Below are positions 1 through 9,178 of a DNA stretch of 64,000 nt, piece by piece. The notes below the pieces were generated by a model. It was not told the origin of the DNA, did not search any database, and saw only the letters and a program-made list of their open reading frames with translations. Source of the DNA: Bacteriovoracaceae bacterium (GTDB taxonomy: Bacteria; Bdellovibrionota; Bacteriovoracia; Bacteriovoracales; Bacteriovoracaceae). Location: positions 1 through 64,000 of the forward strand of contig JABIHA010000058.1 of the NCBI GenBank assembly GCA_018649885.1, in the 5' to 3' direction. Position numbers and translations under genes: made by a program. Every line of letters starts with the position of its first letter. The stretch's first letter is position 1.

Positions 1-1
1 A

Positions 2-241
2 GCATCTGCCACCGCCGAAGCAATGGCCTCTGCCACTGCCGAGGCACAAGCATCCGCTACCGCCGAAGCACAAGCATCCGCCACTGCCGAAGCACAAGCA
101 TCTGCCACTGCACAGGCACAAGCATCTGCCACTGCACAAGCACAAGCTTCTGCCACAGCACAAGCAATGGCCTCAGCCACTGCACAAGCGCAAGCTTCCG
201 CCACTGCTCATGCCCAGGCCACATCAACGGCCATTGCAATG
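2..241 (+). repeat. Ten tandem 24-bp coding repeats (ASATAEAQ-type)
   Basis: Ten in-frame 24-bp units encode ASATA(E/Q)A(Q/M), the last one degenerate (ATSTAIAM). The units start at the window edge, so the array may be longer. Units differ mainly at synonymous or E/Q positions. This is coding repeat, not CRISPR, because there are no spacers. Confidence 0.95.
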
Positions 242-2023
242 ACTTATGTTCAATCAACAACGCCTATAAGAAATGCAACAGATATTGATCCTAATACTGA
301 AGTCACAGTAGTATTCGAAACAGCTATGGACGAGACAACTATAAATGAGAACACTGTTTATATTGCCCCTAAGTATTCAACTAGAAGGATCCCTGCTGGC
401 TATATGTACGATGCTCCTACTAAAACGTTGACTATGTACCCTATGAGAAATCTAAATCCTAAATATGACTATGAAATTGTTGTTACAACAGCAGTGGAAA
501 ATTCACTTGATGTTCCCCAACCAGTAATTTACCGAGAAGGATTTAAGCAGATGGGTGGATTTATAAATGTCCACGGACTTGATACCGAAGGCCCTAGTAT
601 TACAATGAAAACCAAGTGCAGTACCAATGCAACTGGCCTTGGCTATAGTATTGATAACTCCGGAACGCTATCATGGGTCGACAGTGACTGTCTCGATGGC
701 ACGGCTTCATTTACACTTACCCTGCCCACTTCAGAGGTAGACTACGAATTAACCCTGACCGCAGGGGTTGGTGGAGGAAACACATCCTCTAAAACAGTGA
801 CAATTAAAAGATGTACTTTTGGCACTATAACTGAAGCGGGAAGTTTCGCTGGAGGAACTGGGACCGATATCGATCCTTACCTTATTAATACCCAAGCCCA
901 ATTAGCTAGGATGAATAGTTTTAAAACATCTTCATTTAAGTTGACCAGTGGCATACCTCTGTCATGTAAAGAATGGACCCCTATAGGTACATCGGGTTCA
1001 AAATTCCAGGGTAGTTTTGACGGTAACGGTTATGCAATTAAAAGATTGAATGTGACCTCGACAGGGTCTTATAAAGGCCTTTTTGGATATGTTGATGATG
1101 GGTCAAAAGGTAAGTTTAAAAATATAAAGATATATAGTGCTAATCTAGAAGTAGATAACAATTATGTAGGTCTGCTTGCTGGCTATGCAACGGATGTCGT
1201 CAACTTAGATAATGTACATGTTAGTGGCCGAATTAACGCCTCAGGCTCGATTTATGTCGGAGGAATTTTTGGTTATATCAATAATAGTGTCATTAACACC
1301 CTGGCCTACCTAGACAACTCATCTATGGTAGATATTTATTCCTCAACGACTTCAACCTCTAGTCATATGGGCGGCCTTCATGGTTATGGCCTTCGAACCA
1401 AATATCTAAGTTCTTCGGCCCATGGAAATCTTGCCAACCTTGGAGCTAGACTTGGTGGAGCCTTTGGTTTCTGTGACTATTGCGACTTGCAAAAATGTCA
1501 CGCTACAGGAAACTTAACTGGCGATCAATATGTCGGCGGTTTTGGTGCAGATATTGGTGAGTCCGTAATCAATCAATGTTTTGCTACAGGAAAGATCAAT
1601 ATTCAAGGAGCCGAAGCAGGCATAAACTCTGGAGGGTTTGGCGCCTACTTGTGTAGCAGTAACGCTATTACCGATTCATATGCTACTGGAGATATGAGTG
1701 GTGGCTCCCACAACTACCGAGGTAGTTTTGGCGGGGCGATCTGTATGTCCACAACTGTTAATAGGGTTTATGGTCAAGGTGAGAGACTCGCAAACGGTAC
1801 TTTCCAACCATTTTCAAATGGCATTAGTGGCGGCGCCAACAATTACTATTACACAGACGAGGGTTGTGGTGCGTCTTCTCCTGGATGTTCAGGAAATGGA
1901 GGGACTGGCTACAATACCAATATGATGCAAAAATCTAGTAGCTATAATACTTGGGACTTTAACAATGTCTGGCAAATAGAAGAAGATGCTAGTTTTCCTT
2001 ATCTTAAATGGGAGAAAGAGTAA
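2..2023 (+). CDS. Repeat-bearing surface protein with Ig-like and GLUG-type repeats (5' end outside window)
   Basis: The frame is open to the left edge, so the N-terminus and any signal peptide are missing; the ATG at 23 is internal to a repeat and probably not the start. In order: ten 8-residue Ala/Ser/Thr repeats, a region like the bacterial SbsA-type Ig domain (DIDPNTEVTVVFETAMD), a Cys-containing linker, then many Gly-rich turns of the GLUG type (GLFGYV, YVGGIFGY, YVGGFGA) typical of secreted adhesin-like proteins. It ends with FPYLKWEKE. Extracellular or cell-surface location is inferred from the domain types. No catalytic motif is visible. Confidence 0.75.
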   Translation, partial: ASATAEAMASATAEAQASATAEAQASATAEAQASATAQAQASATAQAQASATAQAMASATAQAQASATAHAQATSTAIAMTYVQSTTPIRNATDIDPNTEVTVVFETAMDETTINENTVYIAPKYSTRRIPAGYMYDAPTKTLTMYPMRNLNPKYDYEIVVTTAVENSLDVPQPVIYREGFKQMGGFINVHGLDTEGPSITMKTKCSTNATGLGYSIDNSGTLSWVDSDCLDGTASFTLTLPTSEVDYELTLTAGVGGGNTSSKTVTIKRCTFGTITEAGSFAGGTGTDIDPYLINTQAQLARMNSFKTSSFKLTSGIPLSCKEWTPIGTSGSKFQGSFDGNGYAIKRLNVTSTGSYKGLFGYVDDGSKGKFKNIKIYSANLEVDNNYVGLLAGYATDVVNLDNVHVSGRINASGSIYVGGIFGYINNSVINTLAYLDNSSMVDIYSSTTSTSSHMGGLHGYGLRTKYLSSSAHGNLANLGARLGGAFGFCDYCDLQKCHATGNLTGDQYVGGFGADIGESVINQCFATGKINIQGAEAGINSGGFGAYLCSSNAITDSYATGDMSGGSHNYRGSFGGAICMSTTVNRVYGQGERLANGTFQPFSNGISGGANNYYYTDEGCGASSPGCSGNGGTGYNTNMMQKSSSYNTWDFNNVWQIEEDASFPYLKWEKE

Positions 2024-2090
2024 TAGCTAATTGCTAAGCTCAATAAAAGTACAAATTTCTGTAAAATTCATTGAGAACAAAAAGGAAAGA

Positions 2091-2288
2091 TTATTCTTCG
2101 GAGTTAAGCTTCTCTATTTCTTCGATAAAGTCTTCGTCACTAATTTTTGATAATTCTAGGTAGTGTTCAAGCTCTTCTTTTTTATCTGTGGTGGCAACTA
2201 ACTCTTTGAGAGCATGTCTGGCCTCTTTGATATTCATCCGACCTTTTAAAATTTCCATACACATAATACACATATCGATATCTCCCAA
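2091..2288 (-). CDS. Small uncharacterised protein with N-terminal CxxC
   Basis: A 65-residue frame with MCIMCME near the start and an acidic, helical C-terminal half (ELEHYLELSKISDEDFIEEIEKL). I do not recognise the family. The CxxC could bind metal, but there is only one pair. It lies between the end of the surface protein and decayed genes, and no strong ribosome binding site is visible. It could be a chance frame, though the composition looks protein-like. Confidence 0.45.
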   Translation of the reverse strand: MGDIDMCIMCMEILKGRMNIKEARHALKELVATTDKKEELEHYLELSKISDEDFIEEIEKLNSEE

Positions 2289-2338
2289 AAGACCCTATTA
2301 TTGTAACACAGATCACAAATTTTGATGTATGCCCCTAA

Positions 2339-2665
2339 CTAAACAAAATTTACCCGGGTGATTTGGCCAATACTGCTCTTCATAGCCTCCATTCCCCTAT
2401 CGTACTCTAGTTTTTTTACTGCCAATTGATGCTTTTTAGTGGGTAAGTGGGCATTATTCGTGACCTGCTTATCGTAAATATTGGCCATAGACACAATTTG
2501 GGCCCAGGGAGATATTTCATCAAACCCTAGTTTTTTGGGAAATCCCCCGCCATTATGGTTTTCGTGATGCTGCTCAATTATCTCTATTACTTTAGTGTGA
2601 ATATTTGTCATCTTTCGAACTAGATCGCCCCCTAGGGTTGGGTGTGATTTTACACTTTTAATTGG
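2339..2665 (-). pseudogene. Remnant of an HD-GYP domain protein
   Basis: Reading down from 2665, directly after the stop of the preceding frame, gives HPTLGGDLVRKM, then QHHENHNGGGFP and EISPWAQIVSMANIYD. These are the second half of an HD-GYP cyclic-di-GMP phosphodiesterase domain (the HHExxxGxGYP region, here GGGFP). The N-terminal HDxGK metal-binding half is absent. The first ATG (2611) lies inside the domain and would leave only 90 residues. I read this as a 5'-truncated, non-functional remnant in the same frame as the broken gene upstream. Confidence 0.75.
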
Positions 2666-3154
2666 TTAGTCACATTTGCGCTTAACAATTGTTTTGCCAA
2701 GCACAGTTGTGCCAGCACCAACTTTTTCACCCTTACCTAAAATGGCCAAATCGCCACTAACGGAAGACAGGTGGCTTTTGCAATGAGTATTAATTGTGGT
2801 CTTTCCAAGAACGTTTACCTTGCCTTTAAAACAATACCATCCATTGGGATTAGTTAGATTGTAAGTCGTTGCAGAGAGTACACTAACGGACGCTCTGACA
2901 AATACCAAAGAAGGAGCAGCTGTCGCCTTAGTGTCTGAAATATCTTTGCCGATACCAAAAACTTTGACAGCTGGGGAAAACACTTTAAATTTTGTTTGGT
3001 CGTTAAAAGGATGTTTTCCCCAGTTGGACATACATTTTTTTACTTAGGGCCAATATTGAGAGTACTTGTCGTGAAGAGCAGTAGCAGATGCATCACTCAT
3101 CAATATAAATGAATAGCACATCGTAGTAAAACTAGTAATAAGCACTCTTCTCAT
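2666..3154 (-). pseudogene. Secreted small protein interrupted by an in-frame TAA
   Basis: An ATG at 3154 opens a signal-peptide-like start (MRRVLITSFTTMCYSFILM, then SDASA). The frame runs 36 codons to a TAA at 3044-3046 and then continues in the same frame for 125 codons to the next stop at 2666. The downstream part (from ATG 3031) has no export signal of its own but contains Cys residues and repeated G-K-x-x-V-L-G-K turns typical of a secreted domain. One substitution would restore a 161-residue secreted protein. Family not recognised. A sequencing error is possible. Confidence 0.65.
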
Positions 3155-3182
3155 AAATAACTCCGTTGTATCTAAAACCTAT

Positions 3183-3605
3183 CTATTTCTTCTTTTTCTG
3201 TGAACGATCATAAAATATATGCTTAACAGCTTGGCCAAATGCCTCTACTCGTACTGGTTTCTTGGCCTTTTCTATTGGGTCTCTTTGCTGTACTTTTTTA
3301 TAGGTTTTATTTGTTCCAGGGCAAGCTTTCACTACCCCACCACGGCATGATTTTTCCAGTAGCTGTGCTACATACCACCTATCTTCATAGTTTTTGAAAA
3401 AGCCAGCTAGTTCATAGCAAGCCTTCATTTGACCTTTATCACAAGCTGCCTGAAAATAGGATTTAGCATTTCGGACATCTTTTTTGGCAGCAGCTTTTTT
3501 ACCGTGAGCAAAAAGTTCATCACCACTTAAATCACTGTTTATTATCTCAGAGTGTGAACACGAGATTAAACAAAAAATTAATAAAATGGTATTGAGAATT
3601 TTCAT
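3183..3605 (-). CDS. Sel1-repeat lipoprotein
   Basis: 140 residues beginning MKILNTILLIFCLISC, a lipoprotein signal with the lipobox Cys at residue 16. The middle has Sel1/TPR-like repeats (AKSYFQAACDKGQMKACYELA, then AQLLEKSCRGGVVKACPG), the spaced-Cys type common in bacterial Sel1 lipoproteins. The C-terminal tail is very Lys-rich. It probably acts as a periplasmic or outer-membrane scaffold; the partner is unknown. Confidence 0.75.
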   Translation of the reverse strand: MKILNTILLIFCLISCSHSEIINSDLSGDELFAHGKKAAAKKDVRNAKSYFQAACDKGQMKACYELAGFFKNYEDRWYVAQLLEKSCRGGVVKACPGTNKTYKKVQQRDPIEKAKKPVRVEAFGQAVKHIFYDRSQKKKK

Positions 3606-3737
3606 AGTATTAGATTGTATTAAAAATCACAGCATAAGGAAATGAACTTTAACTGGACGTCACTCGCTGGGTATCCCACTAACCGAGCGCCAAGGTCAAG
3701 CTTTAAAGAATAACCCCTACTATTTCGATCAGTCAGG

Positions 3738-5057
3738 GTGGTAAAGCAACTTTTTTTAGTCATATTCTTTTTAGTTTTCTGGTCTGTGAATGTCTATTCA
3801 CAGGAAGTGGAAATTATTCACGATTTTGTGACAAATGCACAAGGCATTCGAATCCCTATTACCATTTACAAATGTAACTCTCCTGGAACCTCGCTAGCTG
3901 ATCCAATCTTTGCCGTTCCAGGAACTACGGCCGTTATGTGGACATTTCAAAAATTAAAGCGAGCTGCTTGCAATAGCAAAAGTCGCTATGCCTTTTCCAT
4001 GAACACCACAGGCCATGGCTCGGGAGAGATGATGGCCGTTGACCCAGAGGATGCAAGGCGTGGAGTTACTGATGGGCAATTAACCTCAACAGGTCACAGA
4101 AAATATGGCATGCACACCATTGGACAAGATGATCTCAGTGCTGCTGTTCCGTATATAAGCGAAAAATACTTAAAAGGCGGAAAAGTCCAGCTAGTTGGCC
4201 ACTCTCTCGGCGCTCGAACCATAGTCGTTTGGGGGGGAGGGATAGAAAAACTACCTAACGGAGAATTCAGGGCCAATCCTGAACTTGCTCGTTTAAGAAA
4301 TCAATATGTCAGCGCCTATATTCCAATGGGAATGTGGGACCCCGCATACGCTCCCAAACGCATGAAGGCAGCCGCTATAGCAGCTCTTCCACTACTAGAA
4401 AAAGAGGAACTCTGGGGACTGCGATTGGTAAGTGAACAATCCGCAACTGAGATAGTAAGGAGTAATAGACCGCTTACTAAAAGTGAGCTCATAATGCGAG
4501 AGTTTCTTGGGCAACTTGGTGCCCAGCTCTTTCCCAAATCAATTGCTGATTTTAGAGGTATGAGAGGTGTAGCAGTAATTGAATTTGGAGAAAAAGGTGC
4601 CGGAACCAGACTTCATCCAGATATAATAAAAGATTTTATTGAAATGTTCGCCTACGCTGACGAAAGCTCCGAAGTCCTGCATGAGGCACTAAAAGTATTG
4701 GCCCAACAAGGTAAACCTATAATGTTCATAAGTAGTACAGGTGACGGAGTAACTCCAGGAGCACATGCTCAACACTTAGCTGATGTCATAACCAGCGAAA
4801 ATCCAAATACAACCGCCAAAGTTGTACTGCTCAAAGGTCGAGGACATCTAAACCTCTATATAGATGATGATTTGATTGAACCACTGGCCAGAGTCTTAGA
4901 AGAGTTTGCAAGAGATCCTGAGGGGTTTGATATTCATAAAGCATTTGAGGGTATTGAGCTAGTAGACCCAGCAAGTGAACCTCTTCGGGCCAGATCACAA
5001 ACGGCCATGGCAAGGCTTATAAAGTGCTATTTAAGAATGAAGCGAAGAGGAAAATAA
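3738..5057 (+). CDS. Secreted alpha/beta hydrolase (serine esterase/lipase-like)
   Basis: A GTG start gives a 439-residue protein with a clear signal peptide (KQLFLVIFFLVFWSVNVYSQ). The nucleophile elbow GHSLGA places the catalytic Ser near residue 156. A late STGDGVTPG supplies a candidate Asp (about 336) and GRGHLNLY a candidate His (about 370). The order Ser-Asp-His and the FAVPGTTAVMW oxyanion-like loop fit an alpha/beta hydrolase acting outside the cytoplasm. The substrate cannot be deduced. It ends 4 bp from the stop of a convergent gene. Confidence 0.8.
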   Translation: MVKQLFLVIFFLVFWSVNVYSQEVEIIHDFVTNAQGIRIPITIYKCNSPGTSLADPIFAVPGTTAVMWTFQKLKRAACNSKSRYAFSMNTTGHGSGEMMAVDPEDARRGVTDGQLTSTGHRKYGMHTIGQDDLSAAVPYISEKYLKGGKVQLVGHSLGARTIVVWGGGIEKLPNGEFRANPELARLRNQYVSAYIPMGMWDPAYAPKRMKAAAIAALPLLEKEELWGLRLVSEQSATEIVRSNRPLTKSELIMREFLGQLGAQLFPKSIADFRGMRGVAVIEFGEKGAGTRLHPDIIKDFIEMFAYADESSEVLHEALKVLAQQGKPIMFISSTGDGVTPGAHAQHLADVITSENPNTTAKVVLLKGRGHLNLYIDDDLIEPLARVLEEFARDPEGFDIHKAFEGIELVDPASEPLRARSQTAMARLIKCYLRMKRRGK

Positions 5058-5060
5058 ATT

Positions 5061-5444
5061 CTAGCTAATTAAAATGACCTGTTCCTGACGATTCCAAACA
5101 AGATACTTTGATAAGTCCTCTCCATAAGCCAGCCCATTACTCATTCTTTGAAGGTAGAGATCAACTTCTTCATTTGAAGGATCATTTCCCTCTTTTCCAC
5201 TCAAGGAGGAGACGAATATAAAATTCCAGCTCTTGGTCAAACCATCAGCCTCATCAACAAGGGCACTAAAATCAGTCAGCTCTTCAGGGCGCTTATCCAC
5301 ACACATCACAGGGTCAATAGTTCCACTGTGATGACTATTTTTTGAGTTATCAAGCATATCTGTAGACTTGGCAAAGAGAAATAAGAGCCTTTGGCGCTGA
5401 GGCATATTTTTAGCTTTTTCTAAAAGCTCATTAAATTGAGACAT
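5061..5444 (-). CDS. Small conserved protein of the type often labelled 'ribonucleotide reductase subunit alpha'
   Basis: 127 residues: FNELLEKAKNMPQRQRLLFLFAK, then DPVMCVDKRPEELTDFSALV, W-x-F-I-F-V-S-S-L-S-G and a C-terminal LQRMSNGL...YLVWNRQ. From memory this matches a small family widely annotated as ribonucleotide reductase subunit alpha. The protein has none of the radical, active-site Cys or ATP-cone features of class I-III reductases, so that name is probably wrong. Cytoplasmic; function unknown. Confidence 0.7.
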   Translation of the reverse strand: MSQFNELLEKAKNMPQRQRLLFLFAKSTDMLDNSKNSHHSGTIDPVMCVDKRPEELTDFSALVDEADGLTKSWNFIFVSSLSGKEGNDPSNEEVDLYLQRMSNGLAYGEDLSKYLVWNRQEQVILIS

Positions 5445-5537
5445 GATCTAATCCTTTTTTCTATTTTTAACATAAAACCTCTGGATTCGACAAAAATATA
5501 GTGATTGATTGGCAAGCTGTGCAGTGCAGATAAATTA

Positions 5538-7031
5538 TCAAGATGAGATTCTTTCATCCCTTACAACTCGAAATATTGTTTTATTTTGATAGAGAGCTTT
5601 AACGATCAAGCCTGTCTCACTCCATGTACTGATCAATTTGTAGGCGCTACTTTTTTTAATATGATAAAAACTCATTAATTCAGATAATTCAAAACTATCC
5701 AAGTCATTCAAGAAAAGTGGAACACTGTCACTTTCGTCCCAGCTAACAAAAATTTTGTTTTGCTCTTTCTCACACATCTTAACCCATTCGCCTTGCGCTT
5801 CAATTTTTATTCCCAGTTTAGACTCAACTCTTTTAAATAGTTTCCGGAGACGATCGCCGTGAAGGAAATGTCCGCAAATATCATCACTCCATAAAAGCTC
5901 AAAAAGCCTAACCTTTGAAATTCCTAGCACTCCGGCCCTTCTTATGTAGCTCAGAAGTTCTACCTCCTTAGGAAGAAAATGAGATGGGACTCCCCGCTCT
6001 ATAAATTCACCCTTTGCTAGATATATTGAAATCTCACATTGATCTGGGTTTCCAATGGACATCAGACTTTTTAAATTTCTAAAGTGGTAGTTGTAAAAAT
6101 CTGTACTCGGATAACAATCAACTGCACTAATCAATTTTTTATCAAAAATATATTCTTTTCTAAGAAAGTCTAATATGAAAATAAATGATTCAACTCTAGA
6201 GAACCCATTTTCCAGCTGCCTAAACTCTAATTCAAGATACTCCTCCATCTCATTTTCACTTTGATCAAAAATGCCTAGTTTTAGCTTTGTGTATAAGTAA
6301 AATCCAGTAAACATAGCAGTCTTTAAAAACTTTTTACCTAAAGTACTTTTAGCTTGGCGCTGACTTTCAAAATATGTAAGTCCCTTTTGAAAATCCCCTT
6401 TCATGGACTCATTAAGGCCTCGCCAAAAATTGATTTTTGATTTGGCAATTTCATCATCAAATCCAGCAAGAATTTCAATATATTCGCAGGCCTTGGAGTG
6501 TTCTCCTAAGTAAATATGCCCAAGTATGATGTTGTGGAAGCAAACTCTTCTTTTTTTATAGGACTCACAACTCAAGTCTCCCAATGCCTTTTTATAAAGC
6601 TCTATCCCCTTCTCAAAATATCCATTGGTAAAATAAACGCCTCCCAAGTAATGAAACTCACTAGGCCTTGAAATACTTGCCCCTTCTAAAAGTCTCACAG
6701 CGAAGCTTCCCGCTCCTCTCATATTTAGCAAAACAGATGCATAGAATGCACGTTGCCCAAGAGAGAACGAAGTATCAATCTCACCTGATGGAAATTTATG
6801 GATGTCGAGGACTTTCAATCCCTGTTTGATATTTTTTGTTCGTTTATGCCAATTAAAAAGTCTCTCAATGTCTTCAAAAGAATCGGTATAGTGATCTTTT
6901 ATAAATTGTTTAATCAAATTCACAGGATCTTCAAAGGTATCGATACGACTTTCAATTTCCTCAATAGAATCTGTTTTAACTTTCTTTTTACTCATAATAA
7001 GGTATCGGAGTTGGCCATAAATGCTAAACAT
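5538..7031 (-). CDS. TPR protein with C-terminal winged-helix domains, probable regulator
   Basis: 497 residues. The middle (about 75-330) is helical and TPR-like, with recurrent A-x-x-Y/L pairs (GGVYFTNGYFEKGIELYKKAL). The C-terminal third resembles two DNA-binding winged helices: LPKEVELLSYIRRAGVLGISKVRLFELLW followed by LSELMSFYHIKKSSAYKLISTW. No receiver, kinase or membrane segment is seen. Two starts are possible (7031, or MSKKK at 6995); neither has a strong ribosome binding site. Probably a cytoplasmic transcription regulator; target unknown. Confidence 0.65.
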   Translation of the reverse strand: MFSIYGQLRYLIMSKKKVKTDSIEEIESRIDTFEDPVNLIKQFIKDHYTDSFEDIERLFNWHKRTKNIKQGLKVLDIHKFPSGEIDTSFSLGQRAFYASVLLNMRGAGSFAVRLLEGASISRPSEFHYLGGVYFTNGYFEKGIELYKKALGDLSCESYKKRRVCFHNIILGHIYLGEHSKACEYIEILAGFDDEIAKSKINFWRGLNESMKGDFQKGLTYFESQRQAKSTLGKKFLKTAMFTGFYLYTKLKLGIFDQSENEMEEYLELEFRQLENGFSRVESFIFILDFLRKEYIFDKKLISAVDCYPSTDFYNYHFRNLKSLMSIGNPDQCEISIYLAKGEFIERGVPSHFLPKEVELLSYIRRAGVLGISKVRLFELLWSDDICGHFLHGDRLRKLFKRVESKLGIKIEAQGEWVKMCEKEQNKIFVSWDESDSVPLFLNDLDSFELSELMSFYHIKKSSAYKLISTWSETGLIVKALYQNKTIFRVVRDERISS

Positions 7032-7162
7032 GAAAGCTCGTGTAATGGCCCTATCACTTCATTAAATTTATTTAATAGTAAGTCTTCTTGCCACCATGCA
7101 ACTCAGCGGATATATCAAACCCGGGATGTCTTTAATAAAAAGAACAAAATTCGGAGAAATTT

Positions 7163-7525
7163 ATGAAAATGTTAGTTTTACTTCTATCACTATCAGCAGT
7201 CAGCTTAGCAGCTGCGTCAACTGACTTTAGCGCCTTTTCAGTTGGTGACAAACTCTATGTGACAGTTTTGGGTGACTCTTGCAATAGTATCAGGCCATCA
7301 CTTCTTGTGGCAGAGAACTGCAAAGATGACAGAGTGATGAAAAATTTGGCCTATAGATGCACAGTCAAATTTAGTTACGCTTCAACGAAAATGTACTGCA
7401 ATGACAAAGAGCCTGTGCCCAGAGTAATGAGCTTAAGTCTGAGTCAAAGCAATGTTGCGAAAGAGGCGAAGCTTCTCTACCTTGAGTTCAACGCTCAACA
7501 TATCAAAGTTCAATTAGATCAATAG
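7163..7525 (+). CDS. Small secreted Cys-containing protein
   Basis: 120 residues with a signal peptide (KMLVLLLSLSAVSLAAAS) and four Cys in the mature part, suggesting two disulfides in the periplasm or outside. A GGAG ribosome binding site lies about 7 bases upstream of the ATG. I do not recognise the family. A terminator hairpin follows directly. Confidence 0.65.
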   Translation: MKMLVLLLSLSAVSLAAASTDFSAFSVGDKLYVTVLGDSCNSIRPSLLVAENCKDDRVMKNLAYRCTVKFSYASTKMYCNDKEPVPRVMSLSLSQSNVAKEAKLLYLEFNAQHIKVQLDQ

Positions 7526-7536
7526 TTTTTTTCTGG

Positions 7537-7557
7537 AAGGCCCAACCATTGGGCCTT
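7537..7557. terminator. Hairpin terminator between convergent genes
   Basis: AAGGCCCAA, loop CCA, TTGGGCCTT: a perfect 9-bp stem with a T-rich flank on both sides. It lies between the stop at 7525 and the convergent gene ending at 7561, so it may serve both directions. Confidence 0.75.
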
Positions 7558-7560
7558 TAC

Positions 7561-8394
7561 TTAAAATTCAAATAAGAGCCTATCCTTAGGTAACAATACC
7601 TCGACGGTTTGCTTTGTATAGGGATCAACAAACTCGAGAAGATAGGAAACAAGTTGTAATCCTTCTCGGTTCTTATTATTTTCACCATATTTAGGATCCC
7701 CTATTACAGGATAACCTGCATGAGAAAAATGGATTCTGACTTGATTTTTCCTCTCAGTAGCAAGGCTTAGGTCCATATAGCTTTCCCCAAAATGAGTTTT
7801 TACACATTGATAGCGAGTTAAGGAAAACTTGTCATTTATAGGAAGATTGAACTCTGCGCTGCCTTCGATTTCACCTAGAACGATGGCCTGATATTTCTTA
7901 GTCACATCTTGGCGCCACATTGATTGAAGTAAGTTTTGAGTTTTGGAGTCATAAGCTATGACCACAAGTCCTTCCACTTCTTTATCTAAACGATTGACCA
8001 TGTGGGCGAATCTCTTATTTTTTTCAACAAAACGAAGTAGACTTACCCCGTCCCCATAGTTTGAACCTTCACTCATGGCCCCAGCTGGTTTGTGATAAAC
8101 ACCGTAGTGCTTTGTTTGATGGAGTGCTTTAAATTCATAGCTTTGATTTAAATCGATCTTGGGATCAAAATAGCATTCAAGCTGGTCACCACCCCTAAGA
8201 GTCATCTTTGCTTTTCTGACCCGTTTTCTAACATTTTTGTAGGTTTGAAAAACAGCGCCAAACATCATCAATTTTTTGATGAGCGATTTTGAAAGGCCCG
8301 AATTTTCGGCCAGAACATCGACTATAAGTCTGCCATTATCAGCGGGTTTGACGGTTAGTTTGATGATTTGTGCTTTCTGAATCTCGTTTTCCAT
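7561..8394 (-). CDS. RluA-family RNA pseudouridine synthase
   Basis: 277 residues. An S4-like RNA-binding segment (SGLSKSLIKKLMMFGAVFQ...RKAKMTLRGGDQLECYF) precedes a catalytic domain with HYGVYHKPAGAMSEGS and MVNRLDKEVEGLVV. The Asp of RLD (about residue 136) is the invariant catalytic nucleophile of the RluA family. The C-terminus has VRIHFSHAGYPVIGDPKYG, the usual HQIRVH/GDxxYG region in variant form. It isomerises uridine in rRNA or tRNA; the exact target (RluA, RluC or RluD type) cannot be decided. Confidence 0.85.
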   Translation of the reverse strand: MENEIQKAQIIKLTVKPADNGRLIVDVLAENSGLSKSLIKKLMMFGAVFQTYKNVRKRVRKAKMTLRGGDQLECYFDPKIDLNQSYEFKALHQTKHYGVYHKPAGAMSEGSNYGDGVSLLRFVEKNKRFAHMVNRLDKEVEGLVVIAYDSKTQNLLQSMWRQDVTKKYQAIVLGEIEGSAEFNLPINDKFSLTRYQCVKTHFGESYMDLSLATERKNQVRIHFSHAGYPVIGDPKYGENNKNREGLQLVSYLLEFVDPYTKQTVEVLLPKDRLLFEF

Positions 8395-8453
8395 GGATTT
8401 CTTCTAGTTCACTTTCCTCAATAAGAAAAGCTGGCCATAAACTTTTCCTCTCG

Positions 8454-8486
8454 CCCCAGGATCTGGGGTGAAATCATCTGATTTCA
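8454..8486. other. Two adjacent perfect hairpins in a divergent intergenic region
   Basis: CCCCAG-GAT-CTGGGG (8454-8468) abuts TGAAATC-ATCT-GATTTCA (8469-8486). They lie between the divergent starts at 8394 and 8597, where terminators are not expected, so operator sites or a 5' leader structure are possible. Confidence 0.4.
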
Positions 8487-8596
8487 AATAGATAGTACCT
8501 AATCTTTTAAAGAATATATTATAGAAGACTTGCTAAATGTGCTAAGTCTATGGTCAATAGGTTTAAATAGATTGCGAACTCCCTTAGGGCCTACTT

Positions 8597-9097
8597 ATGC
8601 AAGAAGTAATTGATGATATTGTAGAAAAAAGCTTCACTCAGAAAAAAGAGTTATTTTCGAAGCTTTTGAGTAAATGTATCTACAAAAGTAAAAGTTTCGC
8701 TACTGTCGATGAGTTTAGATTTGAAAGTGTAATATTCAGTGTCGACAAATTATTTAAGGGTTTTTCACCTTTTATCAATGAGCTAGGTAAAGATACAAAA
8801 TATGAGTCTGGAGTGGCCGCCCTCAGTACCATCCTAGAAGAGCTGGATATAGAAGTAGATAAAAATGAGTGCTTCATGCTTTTCCACATGAGAGATCTTG
8901 GAAAATTTAGGATAAATGAGGCAAAACTTCACCATGAGCTGAAGACACTTTGGAAGAAATATCCTCACTACTACCTTGAAGATATTGAGTTTTCCTACTC
9001 GCTTAAAAATTTAATGAGAAAAAAATTAATCAACTACCGCAGAGGAAGTGTTTACCTTAACCCCTCTGTTCTAATCCACTACCGCAAAGAACATTAA
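8597..9097 (+). CDS. Uncharacterised cytoplasmic protein
   Basis: 166 residues, no signal peptide or membrane segment. It is helical and mixed-charge, with a C-terminal part (SYSLKNLMRKKLINYRRGSVYLNPSVLIHYRKE) that could be a small winged-helix module (basic helix then a beta wing). I do not recognise a family. The upstream 200 bases hold a paired hairpin. Confidence 0.6.
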   Translation: MQEVIDDIVEKSFTQKKELFSKLLSKCIYKSKSFATVDEFRFESVIFSVDKLFKGFSPFINELGKDTKYESGVAALSTILEELDIEVDKNECFMLFHMRDLGKFRINEAKLHHELKTLWKKYPHYYLEDIEFSYSLKNLMRKKLINYRRGSVYLNPSVLIHYRKEH

Positions 9098-9178
9098 GTC
9101 AGACAATTTACATTAAACCCGCTTGCAAATGACTTTTCGCCTTGTTAGGAAATATTTAAACTAACTAGGAGTCAAATA

